From assembly GCF_040567655.1 (NCBI RefSeq), contig NZ_JBEXAC010000002.1, forward strand, positions 2,418,001 through 2,482,000: a stretch of DNA of 64,000 nt, given 5' to 3'. The stretch's first letter is position 1, and each line of letters starts with the position of its first letter. The position numbers and the translations under genes are program-made. Below, piece after piece: positions 10,501 through 17,369 of this stretch. Under the pieces are notes generated by a model. It saw only the letters and a list, made by a program, of their open reading frames with translations, was not told the origin of the DNA and ran no database searches. The DNA is from Chitinophaga sp. H8 (lineage in GTDB: Bacteria; Bacteroidota; Bacteroidia; Chitinophagales; Chitinophagaceae).

Positions 10501-10944
10501 GGGGTGAGTGCAGAAACGCTATATGGCCGGGACGACTTTTATAAACACTCCGTTATTTTTGGCGAAAACAATAATGAGCTGAGTGGAGGCGCAAGATGGG
10601 ATGCTTACTTTGCAGATGGTACACCTAATACCAAATTTGTTACTCCTCAGAATTATGAATATGCCAGACCCAATTATGCAGAGTTCGTCATTTATGATGC
10701 TTCGTTTATCAAACTCAGAGAGGTAACACTGGGATATAATTTCCCGGAGAAAATGTTCACCGGCACACCCGTAAAAGGAGCCAGGCTGTCACTTGCCGGC
10801 CGTAATCTGGCTATACTATATCGCAAAACACCGAAAGGAATTGACCCGGAGGCGGCTTCTACAGCGGGTAATGGGCAAGGAATAGAAAATGGGTCACTGC
10901 CTCCCAATGCCATCTACGGGTTCAATTTTAAACTTACGCTTTAA
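7510..10944 (+). CDS. SusC/RagA-family TonB-linked outer-membrane transporter with STN domain, PUL 1
   Basis: An 1144-residue SusC. A signal peptide comes first (hydrophobic SVLLTVFCILATSRELLAQ, about residues 19-39). The STN (secretin/TonB N-terminal) signalling domain covers about 42-105 (LNDRPIKEAFREIEKQSGL). A carboxypeptidase-regulatory-like domain covers about 135-205, a TonB plug about 220-350 (with VLKGPNASALYGSRAANGV), and then the 22-strand barrel to the terminal YGFNFKLTL. It forms the active outer-membrane channel that imports oligosaccharides with the SusD lid, powered by TonB. The STN domain fits signalling to FecR next door. susD starts 13 nt after the stop. Confidence 0.95.
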   Translation: MQPIAGNKKVFVRFRKKMPGILSVLLTVFCILATSRELLAQDMKITKVTLHLNDRPIKEAFREIEKQSGLTIGFRHEVLDQHKHISIIAADETISSVLKKLLAGTGTTYLQKGKSILIIATPRQQSKTGSLDTLTGNIKDSNGELLIGARVTVKSGAGELIHTSSDERGNYFVVVPEDATEITFRYMGIQPLTEQIGGRNIIDVQLARKNVELGQVVVTALGIKREVKALSYTTQGVDVDALNETKSTNLINSLSGKVAGLQVIPSGFNTGSTRVIIRGNNSLTGNNQPLFVVDGMPIDNEPGDAGSLDYGSNAADINSDDIESIQVLKGPNASALYGSRAANGVILITTKAGSTKFKVTVTSSMMFQKLTEFPEYQNAYGVGTSFAIDNTNRIPKANVNYRSWGSPMMGQPYIALDGTEKAYLPHPDNVKNFYSTSRLFTNSVSVEGGNAANIYRLAYTNYNGTSVVEGFNNMMKHSIDFRLANNFTKWLSLDSKINYIRDIVNNRQYSNSNGRNPTNLYTHMARSTDLSELYDYKDEATGMEIGTHRNFSNPYWVINENPNKDVKDRVIASFNSTVKFTPWLKFNGRFGADVFWWEGFEFNNIGSVVASNPNGFMRTFNSRQQNMNLEGLFSFNKNINRFSILANFGGNIYTSGFERREQRVNSLLQPGLINLSNAKEYPTATQFIRRKEINALFGSVSLGYRNLAFLDITGRNDWSSTLPKGNNSYFYPSVGSSLIVSDLLGIRSNALSFLKVRGSIALVGSDTDPYRLDQTYSFNGFLDGATLASLSTTMNNPDLKPEKTSSYEWGINARLFNNRISLDATYYNSGTSNQIITAQLPASSGYQQRIYNAGKIRNWGYEAMASAKVMDRKKFKWDVALNFARNNSRVEELIAGVDRFQLNNNSSYLYVYAQVGKPYGYLRGLGVARDEAGRMLIENGGSLLVKDNDMAFGTASPDWLGGISNTFKLNRFDFSCLFDIKMGGVLYSGTMSRMLTNGVSAETLYGRDDFYKHSVIFGENNNELSGGARWDAYFADGTPNTKFVTPQNYEYARPNYAEFVIYDASFIKLREVTLGYNFPEKMFTGTPVKGARLSLAGRNLAILYRKTPKGIDPEAASTAGNGQGIENGSLPPNAIYGFNFKLTL

Positions 10945-10957
10945 TGCCTTACAACAG

Positions 10958-12559
10958 ATGAAAGCAATTACCGGATTTTTATTCATACTTATTTTAAGCT
11001 TTGCTGCCTGCACGAAAGATTTAGGAACTATCAACAAAAATCCTAACAATCCAGATATCGTGGAGCCGGACTTTTTACTGACAACTGCCATTTTTGAAAC
11101 GATGAACCTCTATGGCGGCGCCATGAACAGGGTCGTGTTTTTTAATTATACCCATTATTACTCAGGCTTCCAGGGAGAATTTCAACGGTATACCTATAGT
11201 GCAAATGATAATAACACTTACTGGAAAACAACTTACATTAATTGTTTGCAACCAGTGAACCAGATTGAAATAAAGTATGCGAACAATCCTGCTTATGCCA
11301 ACAGGGTATTGATTGCGCGTATCTGGAAAAGCTTTATTTATTCCAATACCGTATCTATCTGGGGAAGCATACCTATGGCAGGTGCCCTGGAAGGCACAGC
11401 CGCAGTACCATATACAAAGGAGCAGGAAGTATACCGTAAACTGCTGGAAGACCTGAAAATACTGGCAGATGGTATTGATCTGTCGGGTGATAAATATAGT
11501 GCCAATGCAGATAAGGTATTCGGTGGAGATCTGCTTAAATGGAAAAAGTTTGCCAACACCTTACGGTTGCGTATAGCCATGCGCATCTCTAATGCTGCTC
11601 CTAATGGTGATCCCGTACTGGCAAAGAAAGTGGTAACAGAGATATATGAGCAGGCGGCTTTCACCATGACAGCACAGGAGGAAACTGCGGCGGCTAAATG
11701 GGGTACTACCAGCGATACCTGGAGCCCATTGTACGACCGTGTGATCTATAATTACACTGCCAATAAAGCCACCATTCCCGTAATAAATGAATCACTCATT
11801 TATCATATGGCCCCTTATAATGATCCACGATTGAGTATATACGCACAACCGGCCAAACAGGGCCCACAGAAAGGGAACTATTTTGGCCAGAATATTTCTT
11901 ACGGAGGAGGTGGTGCTTATGCAGGCGCCGGCCTGGTAAATCCTCACACTGGATTGAAGCAGGACGATTATTCCTATATAGGAGAACGTTTCCTGAAAAT
12001 GGATGCAGAATATGTATTCCTTTCTTATGCAGAGGCTTGTTTTCTGAAAGCGGAAGCGGCTCTAAAAGGCTGGTGGGGCAGCACGCCTTCGCAACTTTAT
12101 TATGATGGTATAGATGCTTCTTTTAACCGTTATGGGCTGTCAGCAGCCCAGGCTACTGCCTATAAAAATACACCAGGTATTCAATGGGGCAGCGCTTCGG
12201 ATACTACAGGGCATGGGGCCGATTTTCAGGACTGGTTGCAGATTTGCAGCAGTGTTATACCTGCCGGAGATCATCTCCGCCAGATAATAATGCAGCAATG
12301 GCTGGCCATGCCAGGACAGGGAATTGATGCCTGGGCACTCATCAGACGTACCAGGGTACTGGAGTTTCAACCCCAGTTTGCTACCTATGAAGGTGAGTAT
12401 GCTTATCTGCCCAACAGGCTTTTATATCCGTCTACCGAACTGCAGATTAATGCCGCGGAAGTACAAAAAGCTATTCCCTGGCTGGAAGGGGCAGACGACC
12501 TTTTTACAAAACTATGGTTCGCGCTTCCTAATAAGAAAAACCCTTTTTTACCTTACTAA
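10958..12559 (+). CDS. SusD-like glycan-binding outer-membrane lipoprotein, PUL 1
   Basis: A 533-residue lipoprotein that caps the SusC channel and binds the glycan at the cell surface. The signal ends in LSFAAC with Cys at residue 18, which supports the ATG at 10958 rather than an in-frame upstream start inside susC. The text after the Cys (INKNPNNPDIVEPDFLL) is the signature of the SusD-like_2 branch, not the RagB/SusD branch of the other three SusDs in this window. TPR-like alpha-helical segments include VFLSYAEACFLKAEAALKG. It sits 13 nt after susC and 20 nt before the GH99-like gene. Confidence 0.93.
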   Translation: MKAITGFLFILILSFAACTKDLGTINKNPNNPDIVEPDFLLTTAIFETMNLYGGAMNRVVFFNYTHYYSGFQGEFQRYTYSANDNNTYWKTTYINCLQPVNQIEIKYANNPAYANRVLIARIWKSFIYSNTVSIWGSIPMAGALEGTAAVPYTKEQEVYRKLLEDLKILADGIDLSGDKYSANADKVFGGDLLKWKKFANTLRLRIAMRISNAAPNGDPVLAKKVVTEIYEQAAFTMTAQEETAAAKWGTTSDTWSPLYDRVIYNYTANKATIPVINESLIYHMAPYNDPRLSIYAQPAKQGPQKGNYFGQNISYGGGGAYAGAGLVNPHTGLKQDDYSYIGERFLKMDAEYVFLSYAEACFLKAEAALKGWWGSTPSQLYYDGIDASFNRYGLSAAQATAYKNTPGIQWGSASDTTGHGADFQDWLQICSSVIPAGDHLRQIIMQQWLAMPGQGIDAWALIRRTRVLEFQPQFATYEGEYAYLPNRLLYPSTELQINAAEVQKAIPWLEGADDLFTKLWFALPNKKNPFLPY

Positions 12560-12579
12560 TTTCATTTAAACTACCAGTG

Positions 12580-13635
12580 ATGAGAACAGTACTATATATA
12601 GCGGTTGTATGTTTTTTGATGATGTCCTGTAAAAAGGAGGCAACAAATCTTCCTCCAGATTTTAATCATGAAATAACTCCCGTACCAATTACGGAAAATG
12701 TGAACGTGGGAGCTTATTATTATAACTACTCGGCTGCAGATTGGGCGAAGAAGTATTCTAATACTCCTGTAGCAGGAGAATATTCCGCGCTGGATCCCGC
12801 TGTAATGGCCCAACATCGTCAATGGGCAGATGAAGGAGGCGTAGATTTCTTTATATTCAACTGGAATGGTGCGGCAACAGGTGATCCGCTTTTAAAAAGT
12901 TTTATTACCGGCAGAAACAACCAGGTGAAGATGGTGATCAACTTTAATATGGCACATCTGTCGGCAACGAATAATTCACCATTAACAGGAGCTAAACTCA
13001 ATACTTTTCTGAACGAGTTTAAAACACTGGCAACTGCACATTTTAATCAGGCGTATTATTATAAGATAGATGGCAGGCCCGTGATACTGATCTCTCCGCT
13101 TAATTTATCTGCGAATGCTGCGGCAAGTATAGACTATGCTGCTGTATTGCCTGTATTGAAAGAAGCAATGTCAAAGGAAGGAATCGACTTGTACGTGATT
13201 GGAGAAATTACTTCCGGATGGTTACCCCCCATCCGTTATGCACCGGCAATCAAGGCGATGGATGCAGTAGGCCTTAGTAATTGGTCTACCGATGTATACG
13301 ACAGGTCTGTATTCTTTAATGCTTTTAGTGACATTAATTGGAAAAACTGGAAAGATTCTACCACAAACTGGAACGTAGATTATGTACCATGCATTTTCCC
13401 CGGCTTCAACGATAAAACAATGTCCCCTGCCAGTAAATTGTATAACATTGGTGGCAATGCTGCATTTTATGAAACTTATTGTAACGTGGCTAAACACAAT
13501 ATGGGCAGTAAAAGAATCGTACTGATTAATTCCTGGAATAATTTCCAGGCAGGCACCAGTCTGGAGCCTGCAAAAGAATATGGAACTACCTACCTGGGAG
13601 TTACCAAAGCCCAGTTTAAAGTAAAAGTATTATAA
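12580..13635 (+). CDS. GH99/WbsX-like surface lipoprotein with degenerate catalytic motif
   Basis: A 351-residue lipoprotein (MMSC, Cys at 17, then KKE, a pattern typical of surface export). I chose the ATG at 12580 over the in-frame GTG at 12577. The fold call rests on GAYYYNYSAADW near the N-terminus, the HRQWADEGGVDFFIFNWNG segment, and the C-terminal motif LINSWNNFQAGTSLEP. In GH99 enzymes and WbsX relatives that motif reads N-E-W-x-E-G-x-x-[LI]-E-P and carries both catalytic glutamates. Here they are Asn321 and Ala324. It may therefore be a non-hydrolytic glycan-binding protein, which suits its place right after susD where surface glycan-binding proteins are often encoded. Unusual catalysis is the alternative. 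Confidence 0.72.
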   Translation: MRTVLYIAVVCFLMMSCKKEATNLPPDFNHEITPVPITENVNVGAYYYNYSAADWAKKYSNTPVAGEYSALDPAVMAQHRQWADEGGVDFFIFNWNGAATGDPLLKSFITGRNNQVKMVINFNMAHLSATNNSPLTGAKLNTFLNEFKTLATAHFNQAYYYKIDGRPVILISPLNLSANAAASIDYAAVLPVLKEAMSKEGIDLYVIGEITSGWLPPIRYAPAIKAMDAVGLSNWSTDVYDRSVFFNAFSDINWKNWKDSTTNWNVDYVPCIFPGFNDKTMSPASKLYNIGGNAAFYETYCNVAKHNMGSKRIVLINSWNNFQAGTSLEPAKEYGTTYLGVTKAQFKVKVL

Positions 13636-13654
13636 CGGTAAAAGCTGAATTACG

Positions 13655-14782
13655 ATGAGTCATACTATGAACAGAAGAAAGTTTGCAACCTCTCTTGGAA
13701 TGCTAGCAGCGATGTTGCCACTGGGGGCTGCTGCATTGAACTTTACGCCTTCCCGTGGTAAAGGGTTTCATTTTGTATTGCTGGGCGACCTCCATTTTGA
13801 TAAGCTGGAACATCACGATACCGGGTATGTGAATGCTAAATATGCGGGAGATTGGAACCAGATCAGGAATTATTCCCGTATCACCCGTGAAAACCTGCCC
13901 TTATTGATGAATGTGATTAAACAGCAGGGAAACAGGGATAATGCTGCGTTTTATCTGCAGCTGGGCGACTTTGTGGAGGGGCTTTGCGGTACGGAGGCAT
14001 TGGCACAACAGCAAACGAAAGAGTTCATTGATTTTATAGCTGCGCAACAACTGGACCGCCCTTTTTTTGTTATAAAAGGAAATCATGATATAACGGGGGA
14101 AGGGGCTCCGCAGACATATGTAAAAACGGTTTTGCCATGGCAGGCAAATGTGTTGAAACAAAAAAATACAACTGCCAATGCTACGTTTGTACATAAAGGT
14201 GTCCGGTTTATCCTGTTTGATGGTTATACGCCAGATGAAAGCCTGCAGTGGCTTAAAAAAGTGCTGGCTACACATAAGGAATCCCTGTTGTTTTTTTGTA
14301 TCCATATGCCGGTGGTGCCATTCAATGCCCGGGCCAACTGGCATGTGTTTGCAAAGCCATCTGAACAGCCGCAACGGGAGGAATTATTACAGCTGCTTGG
14401 AAAACACCATGCAATTGTACTTTGTGGGCACTTGCATAAAACATGCATCCTGAAAAGAAGTACACCAGCAGGTGATTTTGTACAGGTATGCCTGGGAAGT
14501 GTCATTCCTGCACCAGATGCTAAAATTAAAGATCATCTGAAAGGGGTGGAGTTTTATAATGCCGGCCTGGTAAATCTGGAACCGGCTTTTGCGCCTGCTT
14601 CCCTGGAGGAAAGAAGAACCAATCTTACAAACGAGCAACCATTTATAAAATACTATGAATACGCTGATTTTTGTGGATATGCCACCATTGGGGTCACGGA
14701 AGAGAAAGAGGTGACAATGGCTGTGTACGCTAACGTGGACACAACACCATGGAATACCATACACTTATCAGCATTGACTTAA
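13655..14782 (+). CDS. Secreted calcineurin-like metallophosphoesterase, PUL 1
   Basis: A 375-residue metallophosphoesterase with all the usual metal-site motifs: D45/H47 (LLGDLHFD), D105 (LGDFVEG), N143-H144-D145 (KGNHD) and H259/H261 (CGHLHK). The N-terminus has a twin-arginine-like leader (NRRKFATSLG, then a hydrophobic stretch). Translation may start at Met1 or at Met5, 12 nt later. It lies 19 nt after the GH99-like gene and ends before a terminator, so it is the last gene of the PUL 1 main operon. A phosphatase here could remove phosphate groups from a phosphorylated glycan; that role is inferred from position, and the substrate cannot be read from the sequence. Confidence 0.85.
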   Translation: MSHTMNRRKFATSLGMLAAMLPLGAAALNFTPSRGKGFHFVLLGDLHFDKLEHHDTGYVNAKYAGDWNQIRNYSRITRENLPLLMNVIKQQGNRDNAAFYLQLGDFVEGLCGTEALAQQQTKEFIDFIAAQQLDRPFFVIKGNHDITGEGAPQTYVKTVLPWQANVLKQKNTTANATFVHKGVRFILFDGYTPDESLQWLKKVLATHKESLLFFCIHMPVVPFNARANWHVFAKPSEQPQREELLQLLGKHHAIVLCGHLHKTCILKRSTPAGDFVQVCLGSVIPAPDAKIKDHLKGVEFYNAGLVNLEPAFAPASLEERRTNLTNEQPFIKYYEYADFCGYATIGVTEEKEVTMAVYANVDTTPWNTIHLSALT

Positions 14783-15122
14783 AAACCCGGCAAAGGTGAT
14801 ATATGGGGTTGGCCATTATTTTTTGGTCAGCCCCTTTTTGCGTTCACCTATTTTCCTGCCAATACAATTTTGCTTTTTTATGATGTGAAATTAAAATATA
14901 GCCGTTTTTAGGGGATCCTTCCCCTGCTCAACTTTTTTTTTCCTCAGAATGCCCGTATTTTGCCCGGAGTGCCACGTACCAAAAATCAGACAGTAAAAGA
15001 AATGCCCGGAAATCGGGATGTAGCGTTGCTTCTGCATGTTTACAAGAGGGTGAAGCGACCGCAATCTCACAATCAGGAGTTAAGAAGAATCCTAAACTGA
15101 TACATAAAACAAATTATACAGT
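14783..15122 (+). other. 340-nt gap inside PUL 1
   Basis: This gap holds the terminator at 14805-14839 and a second small hairpin (AGGGGA/TCCCCT, 14910-14925) followed 7 nt later by a run of Ts. No open reading frame or convincing promoter was seen. The stretch TATTTTG near 14956 is one base short of the TAnnTTTG box and has no matching upstream element. The next gene probably has its own promoter here. Confidence 0.5.
14805..14839 (+). terminator. Intrinsic terminator after the PUL 1 main operon
   Basis: GGGGTTGGCC (14805-14814) pairs with GGTCAGCCCC (14825-14834) through 10 bp including two G-T wobbles, and is followed directly by TTTTT. It sits 22 nt after the metallophosphoesterase stop codon. 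Confidence 0.75.
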
Positions 15123-17288
15123 ATGAATAAAAGATGGCAACTGTTGCTGGGAATAATCCTTAGTACACAACTGGCTTTTGCACAGGGTGAACAACAGGGT
15201 AAAAAAGACTGGCTGGTTACACCGGTTAAGGACAAAGCTACGGTACTGGTCACTGCCAATGGAAAGGATATTACTTTATCTAATGGTCTGGTAAAAAGAT
15301 CCTTCCGCATTTCGCCCAATGTAGCCTGTTTTGATTACCAGAATCTGAGCAATGGCCAGCAGTTACTGCGTGCAGTAAAACCAGAAGCAATAGTGGGACT
15401 GAACGGAAAGGAGTATAATGTTGGCGGCCTTTACGGACAAAAAGAAAATGCCTACCTCCTGCCTGCATGGCTGGAAAACTTTACTGCTGGCAGTAATGAT
15501 TTCCAGTACTATAAACATGAAATTACAGACATCACTCCCCGGATTAAATGGAAAGCTACCTATTGGGCTGCAAATAAAAAGCAGGCTACGGGAAAGCATC
15601 TTACCTTCTTTTACAAGGCGGGTGCTGGTGACGTACAAGGAGTTACAGTAAAGGTGCACTACGCGATATATGATGGCATGCCATTGATCACCAAATGGCT
15701 CACTATTGAAAACAATACGGGCAAAGCAATTGCGGTGAACCGGGTGGTAAATGAAACACTGGCCCTGGTAGAAGAAGAAAGTGCAGTTATTGGTACACCT
15801 GAACAACTGAAGAAACCACAGGGCATTTATTTTGAAACCAACTTTGCGTTTAATAATGCCATGCAATATAATGTGAGTGATCAGACTACACATTGGAAAA
15901 TGGACTCAGCCTATACCTCCCAGGTAAATTTTAATAATACTACGCCTTGCTTGCTGGAAGTATATCCGGCCAAAGTAACGGATGTGATATTGAAAGCCGG
16001 AGAAGGATTTACTTCTGTAGGCACCAATGAATTGCTGATGGACAGTTATGACCGCGAGCGCAGGGGCCTTGCGGTGAGAAAGATGTACAGGATGATTGCT
16101 CCCTGGACTACAGGTAACCCTATCTTCATGCACCTGGTAAGCAAAAATGATGAGCAGGTAAAAGAAGCAATAGACCAATGTGCTGCCACTGGTTATGAAG
16201 CACTGATCCTGAGCTTTGGAAGCCATGTGGATATGGAAGACACTTCAGCAGCAAATATTGCACGCTGGAAGAAAAATGCGGCCTATGCACACAGCAAGGG
16301 GATTATGATAGGAGGATATTCCTTATTCAGTTCCCGCCGTATCAGTGATAAGGATGATGTGATCAGCCCGGAAACCGGTAAGCCCGGTGGTGCCTTTTTC
16401 GGCAATGCGCCTTGCTTCGGCAGTGAATGGGGATTGGCTTATCGCGATAAGATCAAATACTTTATCAAAAGTACTGGTTTTGATATCTGGGAAAATGACG
16501 GTCCTTATCCTGGTGATGTTTGTGCTTCTACTACACATCCTGGCCACAAAGGACTGGAAGACTCCCAATGGCGCCAAATGGAAATACAAAAAGAATTATA
16601 CAGATGGCTTAATGAACAGGGGGTATATATTAATGCGCCCGACTGGTATTTTCTGGACGGCACGCATAAAATTGGCCTTGGCTACAAAGAGGTGAATTTT
16701 TCTTTATCCCGCGACCAACAGAAAATACTGAACAGGCAGAACATCTTTGACGGTACCTGGGAAAAAACACCTTCTATGGGATGGGGATTTGTACCGCTTA
16801 CCCGTTACCAGGGTGGTGGACCAGAAGCAATTCTGGAACCATTAAAAGATCACCTGGATGATTATAAACAACTGATGTTTCAATACTATGGGGCTGGTAT
16901 ACAGGCCTGCTACCGGGGGCCACGTTTATATGATTCAGAAGCAACGAAAAAAGTAGTGGCTGATATGATCAGCTGGTATAAACAATACCGGGATATTCTG
17001 AATGCTGATGTGATCCACTTACGCAGAGCAGATGGCCGCGACTGGGATGGTATCCTGCATGCCAACTCCCAACTGAAGGAAAAAGGATTCCTCATCCTTT
17101 ACAATCCCCTGAAAACAAGTATTACCAGAACTATTACAGTACCGCTGTACTACACAGGGCTTACTGCAACGGCTAAAGTAAAAGAACAGGGTAAAACAAT
17201 AAAAACCTATCCGCTGAACCGTGGCTTCGAAATTACGATGACGGTGACACTGGCGCCGGAAAGTTATAACTGGTGGGTGATTGAATAG
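15123..17288 (+). CDS. Secreted TIM-barrel glycoside hydrolase-like protein (clan GH-D/GH36-like)
   Basis: A 721-residue protein with a clear signal peptide (ILSTQLAFAQ, cut near residue 20). Residues about 35-280 look like the beta-supersandwich domain that precedes GH36-type barrels (LSNGLVKRSF, then PLITKWLTIENNTGKAIAVN). A TIM barrel follows at about 320-620 and a small C-terminal beta domain to the end. The acidic cluster FDIWENDGPYPGD (D454, E457, D459, D464) is the best catalytic candidate. Alpha-galactosidase or alpha-N-acetylgalactosaminidase would fit the clan, but I cannot assign a family. A terminator and a 340-nt gap separate it from the SusCD operon, so it may be regulated separately. 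Confidence 0.6.
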   Translation: MNKRWQLLLGIILSTQLAFAQGEQQGKKDWLVTPVKDKATVLVTANGKDITLSNGLVKRSFRISPNVACFDYQNLSNGQQLLRAVKPEAIVGLNGKEYNVGGLYGQKENAYLLPAWLENFTAGSNDFQYYKHEITDITPRIKWKATYWAANKKQATGKHLTFFYKAGAGDVQGVTVKVHYAIYDGMPLITKWLTIENNTGKAIAVNRVVNETLALVEEESAVIGTPEQLKKPQGIYFETNFAFNNAMQYNVSDQTTHWKMDSAYTSQVNFNNTTPCLLEVYPAKVTDVILKAGEGFTSVGTNELLMDSYDRERRGLAVRKMYRMIAPWTTGNPIFMHLVSKNDEQVKEAIDQCAATGYEALILSFGSHVDMEDTSAANIARWKKNAAYAHSKGIMIGGYSLFSSRRISDKDDVISPETGKPGGAFFGNAPCFGSEWGLAYRDKIKYFIKSTGFDIWENDGPYPGDVCASTTHPGHKGLEDSQWRQMEIQKELYRWLNEQGVYINAPDWYFLDGTHKIGLGYKEVNFSLSRDQQKILNRQNIFDGTWEKTPSMGWGFVPLTRYQGGGPEAILEPLKDHLDDYKQLMFQYYGAGIQACYRGPRLYDSEATKKVVADMISWYKQYRDILNADVIHLRRADGRDWDGILHANSQLKEKGFLILYNPLKTSITRTITVPLYYTGLTATAKVKEQGKTIKTYPLNRGFEITMTVTLAPESYNWWVIE

Positions 17289-17305
17289 GAAATGCATAAA
17301 TAAAG

Positions 17306-17346
17306 AATCCGCAAATACTTTTACTAAAGTGTTTGCGGATTTTTTA
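17306..17346 (+). terminator. Intrinsic terminator between PUL 1 and the convergent permease gene
   Basis: AATCCGCAAATAC (17306-17318) pairs with GTGTTTGCGGATT (17329-17341), 13 bp with one wobble, followed by a T-run. The preceding plus-strand gene stops at 17288 and the convergent permease gene ends at 17370. The minus-strand T-run is weaker, so it mainly serves the plus strand. Confidence 0.8.
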
Positions 17347-17369
17347 TTGCGGGATAGCGTATCAATGCC

